DNA of 64,000 nt. It comes from Confluentibacter flavum. GTDB lineage: Bacteria > Bacteroidota > Bacteroidia > Flavobacteriales > Flavobacteriaceae. The position numbers were made by a program, and so were the translations under genes. The stretch spans positions 62,001 through 126,000 of the forward strand of contig NZ_PJEO01000054.1 in assembly GCF_002843175.1 (NCBI RefSeq), written 5' to 3'. Each line of letters begins with the position of its first letter. Position 1 is the stretch's first letter. The notes beneath the pieces are model-generated. The model did not search any database and was not told the DNA's origin. It saw only the letters and a program-made list of their open reading frames with translations. This document shows positions 26,444-35,839 of the stretch, piece after piece.

Positions 26444-27445
26444 TCATTCAAAATCAAAAGCATCATTATCAATAATAATGCGTTCTCGTAATCTGTTAAT
26501 TTTTTGAATCATGCGGTTAAAAAATAAAGATCTGTCTTTTTCCCCTGCATTTACCAAAAGCTTGGAAATACTCATTTGTTTTTCAAAAAACTCATACATG
26601 AGCTCACAGGTAGGTTGATGTTCTATTTTAAAATAACTTATTACTGTAAAAGGTGTAAAAAACACTTTTTGAAACGGTGTTTTTACCATAATAGTGTTGC
26701 TCATGGTATGAATATCATTAATATATAAGTTATATATGGCTTTATTTTCAGAGCCAACTAGAGATTGCTGTATGGCTTGTTTTTCAATAAGGCGAACCAC
26801 ATCCTCAATGTCGTTACATATTATTAAGGCCAATTCTTTAGATAGTGCTCCAGATTCAAAATAATAAAGTACTTGTTGTAACGATCCATTAATGGTGGTG
26901 TTGTTCCAAATTTCAGTAATGTTGATGTCTTTATAAACTTGCCCTAATTTAAAAGCACTTTCAAGTAACGATTCGGGAATGTTTTTTATAAAATCATCAA
27001 AACTGATTTTGTCTCTGGTCATATTAGAGTCTACATCCTTTAGCCAAACATACATTTTATATCGTGATAAAAAAGAATCTTTAAGTGTGTGGAAAAGGGG
27101 GATGTCTTTAGCTGAATAAATTATGGATGCGCTTTTTAGTTTAGTTAAAGGGTAAACACTGTTGTAAGATTGATTTAACCATACTTCTAGGCCTTTAATA
27201 TTATGTATTGGGGGAGATAAATCAGCAACAATGGTATTTTGGTTACCAACTTCAAATAATTGATTCAATGATATTTTATAGTGTCTGGCAAGTTTAACCC
27301 CTTCTTCTAAAGTTAAACTTGTTTTAGAATTAATGCGCCTGTAAGCGGCGTCATAACCAATGTCTAAAACACTTGCTATTTCCTCTGCAAACGATGTGCT
27401 ATCTAAGGTTTTCGACTTTAAATATTGAATAAACTGCTCTTGCAT
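26444..27445 (-). CDS. Transcriptional regulator with N-terminal HTH (BetR/XRE-like)
   Basis: 333 aa. The first ~65 residues read as a Cro/BetR-type helix-turn-helix: FAEEIASVLDIGYDAAYRRINSKTSLTLEEGVKLARHYKISLNQLF. The remaining 260 residues are helical, without recognised ligand-binding motifs or membrane segments, and end in an Arg-rich helix (KINRLRERIIID). Such proteins are common single-gene regulators in flavobacteria. A 462-bp region separates it from the divergent AraC-type regulator gene. Confidence 0.75.
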   Translation of the reverse strand: MQEQFIQYLKSKTLDSTSFAEEIASVLDIGYDAAYRRINSKTSLTLEEGVKLARHYKISLNQLFEVGNQNTIVADLSPPIHNIKGLEVWLNQSYNSVYPLTKLKSASIIYSAKDIPLFHTLKDSFLSRYKMYVWLKDVDSNMTRDKISFDDFIKNIPESLLESAFKLGQVYKDINITEIWNNTTINGSLQQVLYYFESGALSKELALIICNDIEDVVRLIEKQAIQQSLVGSENKAIYNLYINDIHTMSNTIMVKTPFQKVFFTPFTVISYFKIEHQPTCELMYEFFEKQMSISKLLVNAGEKDRSLFFNRMIQKINRLRERIIIDNDAFDFE

Positions 27446-27907
27446 TTTTTGAAAAATTACAAGTAGGTTTTTGGAAGACTTTGTGAAATTTAAGAAAAAA
27501 AATTTACTTTTTTTGACATTTTAACCAATAGTCTATTAAATATTACAATTAATTTTAATCAATAGTTAAATCAACTCTCAAAATATTTGGTCATGAATGC
27601 AAAATCAGGTAAATCGACTTCTTATATTCATATCCTTTTGGATAAGTACATTTATTATGTAGTGATCAACAAAAGTTATAAACAATCGTTTATTGCAAAT
27701 CCCAATAATCAAATAATTAATGAGGTCAATCTAAACATAGCCTAATTATTTTCTCCTTCTTTTTGGTCGTTTAATTTCAAATCTGAAATTTTAACATTTT
27801 TCCTTATATTAGCTATATATCTAAGAGCCATTATTTGAATGACTTAGATTATCCTTTCCCCTAAAAAATTAGTAAAAGACATTGTAATTGTTTAATGAAA
27901 TTTAATT
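27446..27907. other. Intergenic region, 462 bp, between two divergent regulators
   Basis: AT-rich. It holds one possible 50-codon ORF (27593-27745, listed separately) and otherwise only A/T runs. No repeat from the window's families and no clear TAnnTTTG promoter was found. Confidence 0.4.
27593..27745 (+). CDS. Possible small ORF, 50 aa
   Basis: ATG at 27593 to TAA at 27743-27745. The peptide begins MNAKSGKSTSYIHILLDKYI and is basic at the start with an aromatic-rich middle. It has no recognised domain. Support is only the open frame in a gap between two divergent regulators; codon use is not distinctive enough to decide. It could equally be chance. Confidence 0.25.
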   Translation: MNAKSGKSTSYIHILLDKYIYYVVINKSYKQSFIANPNNQIINEVNLNIA

Positions 27908-29050
27908 ATGAATTTTCTTTCTATTGTCAATTTTTTACTTATTGCAGGCGTAATACAAGGTTTTGGATTTAATCTTGTTACAGTTTTTGGTAGAAGAAAA
28001 TTTGGCAAAGTTGTAATTTTTTTAAACTTAGTGGTGCTTTTTATTTCCTTGAACAACCTTCAACGGTGGCTTATTGACAATGGTTTTTCTTCTGATTTAT
28101 TTCTTTTAAAACAGTTGCTCGTTCCTTGGTATGTTTTAATTTTCCCTATGTTTTATGCATTTACCACACATTTTTTGAAAATCAATGATAAAGTGAATGA
28201 TTTTATTAAACCTACCTTGATATTGTTTGCCATTGAAATTATTATTCGCCTTTGTTTAATATCTTATGTTTATTATGAAATCCCAAATCGGGATGTTGTT
28301 TTAATCGAGCGCTATACAAATATTGAAGATATATTTAACCTTATTTATTGTACTTTTCTATTTCTAAATGCTTGGTTGCTTGTTTTTAGAAGGCATCATT
28401 TACTTGAATATATTTTAGCTTATGATGATTTAAGCTGGCTTAAATGGTTTATTTGTTTGGGTTTGGTTGTGGTCATTTTTTGGGCTGTTGCCCTTTCAAT
28501 TAAGACCGTTACTGGAAATGAATCGGCATATGTTTTTTTGCGCTTAAGCTCTTCCATTTTATTATACTGGATAGGTTATCTAGGGTTCTATAAATATAAT
28601 GTTGTTGAGGATCGTATTTTTTTAAGAAGCTCAATTGATGCAGATAGGGTTTTGATAAGCCCGGAGAAGAATTTGAGTCCTGAAAAACAAACCGATGAGT
28701 TTTTTAATGACAAGCACCAAAATGATTTCAATAAAATACAAAGTTATCTTATTGATGAGAAATTGTATTTGGACCCGTTGTTGAGTATGGAAAGTGTAGC
28801 CTCAGATTTAGGGATGAGCAAAAGCTATTTTTCAAAACTGATCAATTCATACAGCAATAACAATTTTTCAGATTTTATAAACTCTTTACGTGTAGAACAG
28901 GCGAAGAAATTTTTGTCTGATGATGAATTTAGCCAATATACCATTGTAGCCATTGGACTGGAATGTGGTTTTAATTCAAAATCAACCTTTTATTCTGCCT
29001 TTAAAAAATTCACTTCAGAAACACCAACCACTTACAGAGAGCAGTTCTAA
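27908..29050 (+). CDS. AraC-family regulator with N-terminal membrane domain
   Basis: 380 aa. The first ~230 residues contain about six or seven hydrophobic segments; the C-terminal ~100 residues are an AraC/XylS double HTH (DPLLSMESVASDLGMSKSYFSKLIN and ECGFNSKSTFYSAFKKFTSETPTTYR). Membrane-bound AraC proteins of this layout are frequent in flavobacteria and are thought to couple an unknown membrane signal to transcription. It heads a co-directional group of a DUF6134-like gene, a CPBP-like gene and an SDR, which are its likely targets. Confidence 0.85.
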   Translation: MNFLSIVNFLLIAGVIQGFGFNLVTVFGRRKFGKVVIFLNLVVLFISLNNLQRWLIDNGFSSDLFLLKQLLVPWYVLIFPMFYAFTTHFLKINDKVNDFIKPTLILFAIEIIIRLCLISYVYYEIPNRDVVLIERYTNIEDIFNLIYCTFLFLNAWLLVFRRHHLLEYILAYDDLSWLKWFICLGLVVVIFWAVALSIKTVTGNESAYVFLRLSSSILLYWIGYLGFYKYNVVEDRIFLRSSIDADRVLISPEKNLSPEKQTDEFFNDKHQNDFNKIQSYLIDEKLYLDPLLSMESVASDLGMSKSYFSKLINSYSNNNFSDFINSLRVEQAKKFLSDDEFSQYTIVAIGLECGFNSKSTFYSAFKKFTSETPTTYREQF

Positions 29051-29176
29051 TCTCCTGTTTTATCCGAAATTATCGTTGGACATCCTGATTTTTACATCAT
29101 AGACTATTTTGGATATTAGTATTGATGGTCCATAATACTTTTACGATTGTTAACCACAATCTTAAAATTATTAGCC

Positions 29177-29854
29177 ATGATACCTATGTTGATTTTATAC
29201 GCTTTAAGGAAGTTTTCAGCTAGCCAGTCTACATCAAAAAAGTTTTTGATATTCAAAAAATTTGTCAAAAAAACAATTGCTGTTTTATGTCTTTTAGCGT
29301 TCGCTTCAAACTATGGCAGCAATCCACCTGAACCCATAATATTCAATATAGTAAAGAACAACTCGGTAATTGGTTCCATAAAAATAACCGAAAGTAAATC
29401 TAAAGATTCTGTGATATATACTATAGATAGTGAAGTTGAAGCACAGTTTATTTTAAAATATAAGGTTGTGGGCAAAGAAAAATACATTTATAAAGATGGC
29501 ACCTTGATCTATGCTTCACTTTTTAGGACACTTAACAATAAGGTAAAAACAAACCATTCTATTGTTTATAACCAAGGACACTATAGCATTCAAACACCAA
29601 ATAAGATTAGCCCTTTGAATTTTGACAATATCAAGCAAAACCTAATGACCCTTTACATGACTGAGCCTATAGGGATTGAGTCGGTTTTTTGTGACAACCA
29701 AAAGCAAATGGTAAACGTGAAATCTCTAGGTAATGGAAGCTACAAGGTTGAACTTTCAAAAGGGAAGTATAATATTTTTCATTATAAGCATGGAAAATGT
29801 GTGAAAATAGTAGCCGTATCTCCCATGTTTGATGTCATCCTAATACCTGTTTAG
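29177..29854 (+). CDS. DUF6134-like secreted protein
   Basis: About 225 aa. A basic stretch (KKFVKKT) precedes a hydrophobic segment (IAVLCLLAFAS) that acts as signal or anchor; the mature part is beta-rich (IIFNIVKNNSVIGSIKITES, VEAQFILKYKVVGKEKYIYKDGTL), as in DUF6134 proteins, whose function is unknown. I prefer the ATG at 29177; a TTG at 29147 would add ten residues. Ends 2 bp before the CPBP-like gene, so the two are co-translated. Confidence 0.7.
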   Translation: MIPMLILYALRKFSASQSTSKKFLIFKKFVKKTIAVLCLLAFASNYGSNPPEPIIFNIVKNNSVIGSIKITESKSKDSVIYTIDSEVEAQFILKYKVVGKEKYIYKDGTLIYASLFRTLNNKVKTNHSIVYNQGHYSIQTPNKISPLNFDNIKQNLMTLYMTEPIGIESVFCDNQKQMVNVKSLGNGSYKVELSKGKYNIFHYKHGKCVKIVAVSPMFDVILIPV

Positions 29855-29856
29855 TC

Positions 29857-30531
29857 ATGAGTTCTTCAATTGTCATTTGGGTTTTGATTGCTGTGAGTTT
29901 CACTTCTTATTTTATTATAAGTGCGGTATACAAAAAACTTGGGGTCAATAATCTGCAATCTGCATTATTGGCAACCAATGGGTTGCGGCTCTTAAATCTG
30001 AAACATATACTCGGGATTATATTGTTCGGAATTATTTTCTATACCATTTTACCGGAATCAAGATTTTTAGTTGATGTTATAGAAATACCAAGATTGTATG
30101 TGCTTTTGCCATTTTTTGTAATTGTATTTCTGTGCACATACATATCGGAAGTTTCAGTAAAAAAGCAAACCTTAAATAGAACTCATATTAGTGGTTACTA
30201 TCTCTCCAATGCTTGGGTGTATTTTAGTATACGCTTTGCGTTTTTGTTGAGCTATGAATTCTTTTTTAGAGGTGTATTGTTATTTCAGTTTTTGGAACAT
30301 GTCACACTTTTTTCATCGATATTTTATAGCACCATATTATATGTACTCATTCACATTTTTGATTCAAGAAAAGAGATTTTAGGAACCATCCCTTTTGGGT
30401 TTGTCTTATGCTTATTCACCTATTACTCAAACAGTGTATGGTATGCCTTTTTTATTCATATCGCATTATCTGCAGTTTATGAAATCTCTATGTTTTATAC
30501 TCTAACCTTAAAAAACAAAACACTATCATGA
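29857..30531 (+). CDS. CPBP-family (Rce1-like) membrane protein, divergent
   Basis: 224 aa with about seven hydrophobic segments. YEFFFRG (residue ~133) corresponds to the CPBP motif 1 EExxxR, YVLIH to motif 2 (FxxxH) and FFIHIALS to motif 3. The first Glu of motif 1 is Tyr and the motif-3 Asn is Ser, so protease activity is doubtful. Known CPBP proteins process prenylated proteins or bacteriocin-related peptides. Overlaps the SDR start by 4 bp (ATGA). Confidence 0.7.
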   Translation: MSSSIVIWVLIAVSFTSYFIISAVYKKLGVNNLQSALLATNGLRLLNLKHILGIILFGIIFYTILPESRFLVDVIEIPRLYVLLPFFVIVFLCTYISEVSVKKQTLNRTHISGYYLSNAWVYFSIRFAFLLSYEFFFRGVLLFQFLEHVTLFSSIFYSTILYVLIHIFDSRKEILGTIPFGFVLCLFTYYSNSVWYAFFIHIALSAVYEISMFYTLTLKNKTLS

Positions 30532-31310
30532 AAACTGCTTTAGTAACCGGGGCCGCTTCGGGAATAGGTTATGAGCTTTCAGTGTTGTTAGCGAATGACA
30601 AATATGATTTAGTGCTTGTAGATATTGATAAGTTAAAACTTAAGGCTGTAAAAAACTTTATTCAAAAAAAATACAGTGTTTCAGTTACTGTTTTGGTAAA
30701 GGATTTGAGCAAACCGAATATTGCCCAAGAAATTTTTGAAGATATTGATAATATTCCTATTGAAGTTTTAATTAATAATGCCGGTTTTGGACTCTTCGGT
30801 CCTTTTGCAAATACGCAATGGCGAAGAGAGGAAGAAATGCTAACTGTACATATTACAACTACCGCACAACTTTCAAAATTGGTATTGAAATCTATGATGA
30901 ATCGTGGTTGTGGGAAAATTTTAAATATATCCTCTTTGGCAGCATTTCAACCAGGTCCATTCATGTCGGTTTATTATGCCTCAAAAGCATTTGTTTTATC
31001 ATTTTCTCAAGCTATAGCGAGCGAATTAAAAGATACAGGCGTAACAGTAACCGCACTATGTCCTGGGCCAACACGTACTTCTTTTCAGGATGTGGTATCT
31101 CACGATACGGCTAAAAATAAGATTACCTTTAATATGTCCTGTCCGAAAGCAGTTGCAAAATATGGTTATGGCGCTATGCTTAAAGGTAAAACAGTTGCAA
31201 TTCCGGGTTTATTCAATAGATTCTTGGCGTTTTTACCTCGATTATTTCCAAGAGACCTGGCTACAGCTGTTGTAAGAACAATGCAATTAAAAAATAGGTT
31301 AACTCATTAA
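30528..31310 (+). CDS. Short-chain dehydrogenase/reductase (SDR)
   Basis: 260-aa classical SDR. Cofactor loop TGAASGIG (residues 7-14), NNAG (83-86), catalytic Ser136 and Y149-x-x-x-K153. D32 after beta-2 (VDIDK) favours NAD(H), although the motif is not decisive. The C-terminal tail (GKTVAIPGLFNRFLAFLPR...) resembles the DltE/YdfG-like group and recurs in degraded form at the end of the pseudogene that follows. The substrate is unknown. Third enzyme-type gene of the group behind the AraC regulator. Confidence 0.85.
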   Translation: MKTALVTGAASGIGYELSVLLANDKYDLVLVDIDKLKLKAVKNFIQKKYSVSVTVLVKDLSKPNIAQEIFEDIDNIPIEVLINNAGFGLFGPFANTQWRREEEMLTVHITTTAQLSKLVLKSMMNRGCGKILNISSLAAFQPGPFMSVYYASKAFVLSFSQAIASELKDTGVTVTALCPGPTRTSFQDVVSHDTAKNKITFNMSCPKAVAKYGYGAMLKGKTVAIPGLFNRFLAFLPRLFPRDLATAVVRTMQLKNRLTH

Positions 31311-31332
31311 TATTATGGTATTAAAGGCTTAG

Positions 31333-31794
31333 GAAGAATGCACTTATTTGTTTCATACTGCCACTTCCACCATTTCCAATTATGTGTTTATAGATGATGT
31401 TATTAATGCCCGTTTTTTGGCATTACAGTCTGGATTAAGTTGCGAGCAATATATTATTCGGGGAGAGAATATTAGTTATCTATAATTGTTCAATCACATA
31501 AAAACGCTCACCATAAGTAAAATCAGGATATTACAAATTAATTATGCTTTAGGGAAAAGAGGAATAATCATGATATCAAAACTTAATACCCTTTTTAAGT
31601 TTGACTTTGCCTTAACACCAAAAATTTTGGATTCCTTGTTAACAAATAGAAACGCAACTTTAGTGCGCAAAAAATGTGTGGTTGTTCCCGGATTTGTAAA
31701 TAAATGTTTTATAGCATTAGATAAACTATTACCTGAATTTATCAAGAATAGATTGACCAATCGGGAGATAAACAAATTTCCTTCGACTGCTTAA
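31333..31794 (+). pseudogene. Decayed NAD-dependent epimerase fused to an SDR tail
   Basis: One frame encodes NYVFIDDVINARFLALQSGL and YIIRGENISYL (31378-31482), the signature middle of dihydroflavonol-reductase-like epimerases, then an in-frame TAA (31483-31485), then FNHIKTL... ALTPKILDSLL as the family's next segment. After ~31650 the similarity shifts to an SDR tail: KKCVVVPGFVNKCFIALDKLLPE parallels GKTVAIPGLFNRFLAFLPRLFPR of the SDR just upstream. An earlier in-frame TAG is at 31330. The N-terminal NAD domain is missing. The 102-codon stretch 31486-31794 is open but starts with TTG inside the domain. Confidence 0.75.
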
Positions 31795-31803
31795 AATCCA
31801 ATT

Positions 31804-31904
31804 AAATTGTCCGAATTAATCTTTGACACACAAAATTGGACAGTCATTTTAACTGCGAAATATATATTTGAAACAACAATCTAACAGACGATTTTAAAGA
31901 AACT
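31804..31904 (+). promoter_or_regulatory. Promoter module, copy A
   Basis: About 100 bp that recurs at 36986-37084 with roughly one difference per eight bases. It contains TTGTCCGAATTA, CTTTGACACAC, ACTGCGAAATA and a TATATTTG -7 box at 31863-31870. TTGTCC and GGACAG lie as an imperfect inverted pair about 25 bp apart. Transcription would start near 31876, ahead of the truncated leader ORF and the four-gene set. Confidence 0.65.
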
Positions 31905-31974
31905 GAATATTATGAAACGATTTGCTTTATGTATTCTTTTATTGAATTTGAACTTTTTGGGTTCATGGTCTCAA
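31889..31974 (+). repeat. 86-bp direct repeat, left copy
   Basis: Aligns without gaps to 35754-35839, with about 11 mismatches by hand count. Each copy covers a short leader, the start codon and the first ~20 codons of a signal peptide (MKRFALCILLL here, MERFALCILLL there). The two copies flank three genes. Confidence 0.85.
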
Positions 31975-32016
31975 AATGGAAGGATAGTGGAATCAACCCC
32001 AGCAACTTCTTTCTAA
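31912..32016 (+). pseudogene. Truncated signal-peptide ORF (start of an outer-membrane gene)
   Basis: 34 codons beginning MKRFALCILLLNLNFLGSWS and stopping at 32014. The first ~21 residues match the start of the barrel protein at 35777, after which the frame leaves the homology and ends. It is the 5' stump of a former copy of that gene, or a leader peptide ahead of the lipoprotein gene. Confidence 0.6.
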
Positions 32017-32105
32017 ATTTATTTATAGATATGAGCAATTTACATAGGCTTTATACATATAGACCCATTATTAGAAAAACAATATTTCAACTAAAAACAA
32101 TAATT

Positions 32106-33800
32106 ATGAAAACACGAATCACCCAAAGTAAAATAGGAAGATTGTCATACTTCCATAAAGATGAAAGAGTCACTAAAACCATCTCTTGCATCATGATTAT
32201 GGCTATTCTAAACCTTACAATATCCTGCTCTTACTTCACTGTTAAGAATGTGCCAACAACAAGAGAAAACATTTCAACCACAGTTAAAGAATTTAATAAC
32301 TCTGAAAAATATGTAATAATCCATTCAAAAAATCGGTCATGGCATTTAAGTAATACGGTAATTAATGAATATAATCAAACCATTTCTGGAACTGTAGTAT
32401 CAATAAACAGTCAACACCAGTATACAAAACCTAGAGAAAGTCAAAGAGTTCATAGATATAATAACCTAACAACTAATCCGTTAAATGAAGTTCATTTTTA
32501 TTTGAATACCTCTGTAGATTATTCAATTAACAACGCTGTTAGCATTCCCTTGGTAGAGATTGCTTCAATATCTGTGAATGATAAAAACACTGGAAGAGCA
32601 ATTGCCAATGTGGCATTAACAACAGTAGGAGTGTTTTTTGTAGTAGCACTTATTGTAGCGGCAACTAAAAGTTCCTGTCCGTTTGTTTATATAAAGAACG
32701 GTGAAAATTTTGAGTTTGTTGGGGAATTGTATCCAGGTACCATAACCCCAAATATGCAAAAGGATGATTATTTACAGTTACCTCATTTTAAATCAGAAAA
32801 TGGTGAATACACTTTGAAAATATCCAATTACCTAAAAGAAATTCAATATACAGATCAGGTTCAGTTGGTTTTAATAAATCATGAAAAGAATCTGGAGGTT
32901 TTAATGGATAGCAAAGGGCAATTACAAACCTTTAATAATTTGGTCTCACCAGTAAATGCTACAAAAGACAATGGTTCTAAAAATTTAGAATCTGTAATAC
33001 ATAAAGATTACGATTATTATGCGTTTGATACCGCTCTAACGACAGAAAACAGTACCAGAAATATTGTTTTTGAATTTGAAAAACCCGAACAAGCTAAAGA
33101 GGCAAAGCTATATTTAACCGCAAAAAATTCTGTATGGCTGGATTATATTTTCGGAAAATTTAATGAAAAATTTGGGTATTACTACAATACATTTCAGAAG
33201 GAGCAACAGCAAGTTCCTAATGATAGCATAAAAAAATGGACTATGAATCAGCATATTCCACTGTCTATTTATAAAAACACAAAAACGGGGTGGGAATTAG
33301 TTGAGCGTATTGGTACTGTTGGTCCAATGGCGATGCGAGATTTAGCAATACCAATTAGTTTAGATAATCATGAGGGTAACATGGTGAAAATTAAATTGGA
33401 AACCGGATTTATGTTCTGGGAAGTTGATTATGTAGGAATGGATTTTTCTGAAAATTTAGATTTACAACCCGAATACATTAATGCTTCAAAAGCCTTGGAC
33501 CAAAATGGAAATGATGTGACCGCTCTTCTGGCTAAAGCAGATCAAAATTATTTTGCTCAAGCCAATATTGGTGATGAAGTTGTAATAAGTTTTCCAACTA
33601 CTGGGCCTAAAGAAGGGCAATCCCAAACGGTTATTCTCAAAAATAGAGGGTACTATAATTATATAAGAGATTATAGCGGAATTCCAGATTTTGAGGCCTT
33701 GAAATCTTTTAAAGAAGATAACGCCTTTACAAAATACGCGGAGAAATCATATTTTGAGTTTGCAAACTTTCAACCTAATGAATTGGCTTATCATGAATAA
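32106..33800 (+). CDS. Large lipoprotein of unknown function
   Basis: 564 aa from the ATG at 32106; the frame is open back to 31929 but that stretch overlaps the repeat stump. A lipobox (TISC) follows a hydrophobic stretch at residues ~28-42. Residues ~105-160 form a small beta domain ending in IPLVEIASISV, then a strongly hydrophobic segment (ALTTVGVFFVVALIVAA), then CPFVYIKNGENFEFVGELYPGTI and a long beta-rich domain. I recognise no function. The stop lies 8 bp inside the radical SAM gene, so translation is coupled. Confidence 0.75.
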   Translation: MKTRITQSKIGRLSYFHKDERVTKTISCIMIMAILNLTISCSYFTVKNVPTTRENISTTVKEFNNSEKYVIIHSKNRSWHLSNTVINEYNQTISGTVVSINSQHQYTKPRESQRVHRYNNLTTNPLNEVHFYLNTSVDYSINNAVSIPLVEIASISVNDKNTGRAIANVALTTVGVFFVVALIVAATKSSCPFVYIKNGENFEFVGELYPGTITPNMQKDDYLQLPHFKSENGEYTLKISNYLKEIQYTDQVQLVLINHEKNLEVLMDSKGQLQTFNNLVSPVNATKDNGSKNLESVIHKDYDYYAFDTALTTENSTRNIVFEFEKPEQAKEAKLYLTAKNSVWLDYIFGKFNEKFGYYYNTFQKEQQQVPNDSIKKWTMNQHIPLSIYKNTKTGWELVERIGTVGPMAMRDLAIPISLDNHEGNMVKIKLETGFMFWEVDYVGMDFSENLDLQPEYINASKALDQNGNDVTALLAKADQNYFAQANIGDEVVISFPTTGPKEGQSQTVILKNRGYYNYIRDYSGIPDFEALKSFKEDNAFTKYAEKSYFEFANFQPNELAYHE

Positions 33801-35019
33801 AGCATCAGTAATATCGGTTAGAGATGAGTTACATTATTCTGAAGCAGTAGTAGTTTCTGAAGGTGAAAACTGTTTTAAAATTGATTCTAAAATAATAACA
33901 GGAATTGAAAAATCTTGGTGGCATTTTCGAATTAGACTCACATTAATAAGCATTCTTATATCAAGCTATTCAAATCCATTGCATTGGATACGGGGGATTA
34001 ATTATTTAATCCATTTAAGGAAAAAGTTTTTAGGGAACTTTAAGCTTAAAAAATTAGTTAAAGTAGATGGTAAATACTATATGGGATTGTATACACCAGG
34101 GTGGAACGATGACATTTATAAACGATTTATCATTTCAGAATTAAATCATTACAAATCTATTGAAAAGAGCGTTTTAAGATTCAATCATGTGTATTTAGCA
34201 ATTACAAAAAAATGTCCACTACAGTGTGACCATTGTTACGCGTGGGATGTCTTAAACCAAAAAGATCAACTAAATGAAAATGACCTTTCAAATATCATTA
34301 GTAAACTGCAAGCCATGGGTACGGGACAGATTCATTTAACAGGAGGTGAGCCAATGCTTAAATTGGATATTCTAATCAATCTAATATCAAAATCAAAAAA
34401 CACCACTAATTTTTGGATCAATTCTTCAGGATTCAAATTGACAAATGAAGTGGCCAAAAGATTAAAAAATGCAGGATTGACAGGGGTTTTTATAAGTTTA
34501 GACCATTTTGAAAAAGAGAAACATAATAATTTCAGGAAATTCAAAGACGCCTATTATTGGGCAATTAACGGCGCTAAGAATGCTATTGAAAACCAATTAG
34601 TGGTGGTGTTTTCTGTGTGCGTAACTAACGATTTTGTTAGTGAAGAAAACCTAATGGCATACATGCAACTAGCCAGGAAAACAGGAGTTCACTTTGTACA
34701 GTTTTTAGAACCAAAGGAGGTAGGTCATTTTAAAGGGAAAGAGGTTACAATTACTCAAGAAAATATAGCGATTTTGGAATCTTTTTATACCAAAATAAAT
34801 TTTTCCAACGAGTTTCTGGATTTCCCAATAATTAGCTATCATGGGTATTATCAAAGACGGCAAGGATGCTTTGCTGGTGGTAATAGGAGTATGTATGTTG
34901 ACACAGAAGGGAATCTAAATGCATGCCCTTTTTGTCATACTAATTCAGGAAACATATTACATGAAGATTTTGAAAATCAATTATCGGCAATGTCTATACA
35001 AGGTTGTCCCACTTATTAA
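33793..35019 (+). CDS. Radical SAM protein with SPASM-like C-terminus
   Basis: 408 aa from the ATG at 33793. The [4Fe-4S]/SAM motif C141-x3-C145-x2-C148 (KKCPLQCDHCYA) is intact, with GGEP at 184-187. The C-terminus has Cys359, Cys378, Cys381 and Cys405 in SPASM-like order, the last four residues from the end, so the auxiliary cluster may be incomplete. The N-terminal ~130 residues are an unusual extension with a hydrophobic stretch near 47-60. SPASM proteins usually modify peptides, but no short precursor peptide is evident; the neighbours are a lipoprotein, a lipid-type hydroxylase and a barrel. Overlaps the lipoprotein gene by 8 bp. Confidence 0.85.
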   Translation: MNKASVISVRDELHYSEAVVVSEGENCFKIDSKIITGIEKSWWHFRIRLTLISILISSYSNPLHWIRGINYLIHLRKKFLGNFKLKKLVKVDGKYYMGLYTPGWNDDIYKRFIISELNHYKSIEKSVLRFNHVYLAITKKCPLQCDHCYAWDVLNQKDQLNENDLSNIISKLQAMGTGQIHLTGGEPMLKLDILINLISKSKNTTNFWINSSGFKLTNEVAKRLKNAGLTGVFISLDHFEKEKHNNFRKFKDAYYWAINGAKNAIENQLVVVFSVCVTNDFVSEENLMAYMQLARKTGVHFVQFLEPKEVGHFKGKEVTITQENIAILESFYTKINFSNEFLDFPIISYHGYYQRRQGCFAGGNRSMYVDTEGNLNACPFCHTNSGNILHEDFENQLSAMSIQGCPTY

Positions 35020-35026
35020 ATTGATT

Positions 35027-35752
35027 ATGGAAAAGTTATTGGAAATGTCGACTTTTAATTTATGGCTGCTTTTAATGTTAATGCTAACTATGCGGTATGT
35101 TTTGGTGGCTGGAGTTCCTTATTTGTGGCTGTATATCATTGGAAAAAACCGTTATAGAGCTTCGAAAATTCAGAATGCATACCCATCTAGAAAACAGGTA
35201 TTGGAGGAGATAAAATATTCGCTTTCTACGTTTTGTATTTATAGTTCAGGTATTTGGTTTTTTCTGAATTGGTTAAAAAATGGATTTACAAAAAATTATA
35301 CAGATATCCAGGAATTTGGAATACCATATTTTATTTTGAGTGTTTTTCTAATGATTGTCATGCACGATATGTATTCGTATTGGATCCATAGATTGATGCA
35401 TCATAAGTTAATTTTTAAATATACCCATTTGTTACATCATAAATTTCATAATCCCTCCCCTTGGAGTGCTTTTGCTTTTCATCCGTTGGAAGCGATTTTA
35501 ACAATGGGCATCATACCAATAATCATATTTACAATTCCATGGCATAATTTGGCACTTGTCATTTTTATAACCATTATGATTTTTTATGACACCTATGTTC
35601 ATTGGGGATTTAATATTAAGACGTTTAAATTTCTTAAGTGGCAAAATACACCTTTGGAACATGACCTTCATCACAGGAATGCAAAGTATAACTTTGGATT
35701 ATATTTTACTATTTGGGATAGATTAATGGGGACATTTTTAAAAAAAGTATAG
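35027..35752 (+). CDS. Sterol-desaturase/fatty-acid-hydroxylase family protein
   Basis: 241-aa integral-membrane di-iron enzyme. Three His clusters are complete: H113-x7-H121-x3-H125, H134-x2-H137-H138, and H212-x2-H215-H216, within five or six hydrophobic segments. The family hydroxylates or desaturates sterols, carotenoids or fatty acyl chains. I start at the ATG at 35027, 7 bp after the radical SAM stop; the frame is open upstream but overlaps that gene. Co-transcription with the radical SAM gene implies joint action on a lipid or lipid-linked molecule; this is inference. Confidence 0.85.
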   Translation: MEKLLEMSTFNLWLLLMLMLTMRYVLVAGVPYLWLYIIGKNRYRASKIQNAYPSRKQVLEEIKYSLSTFCIYSSGIWFFLNWLKNGFTKNYTDIQEFGIPYFILSVFLMIVMHDMYSYWIHRLMHHKLIFKYTHLLHHKFHNPSPWSAFAFHPLEAILTMGIIPIIIFTIPWHNLALVIFITIMIFYDTYVHWGFNIKTFKFLKWQNTPLEHDLHHRNAKYNFGLYFTIWDRLMGTFLKKV

Positions 35753-35753
35753 T

Positions 35754-35839
35754 CGATTTTAAGGAAACTGAATATTATGGAACGTTTTGCTTTATGTATT
35801 CTTTTGTTGCATTTGAACCTTATGCCATTATGGTCTCAA
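35754..35839 (+). repeat. 86-bp direct repeat, right copy
   Basis: Partner of 31889-31974. It begins 1 bp after the desaturase stop and covers the leader and first ~21 codons of the barrel gene. Confidence 0.85.

Noticed and set aside
31929-32105. N-terminal extension of the 564-aa lipoprotein frame
   Set aside because: This stretch overlaps the direct-repeat stump in another frame and precedes a normal signal and lipobox; the ATG at 32106 is a better start.
34919-35026. Upstream extension of the hydroxylase frame
   Set aside because: It lies inside the radical SAM gene's SPASM-like end; the ATG at 35027 gives a normal family N-terminus.
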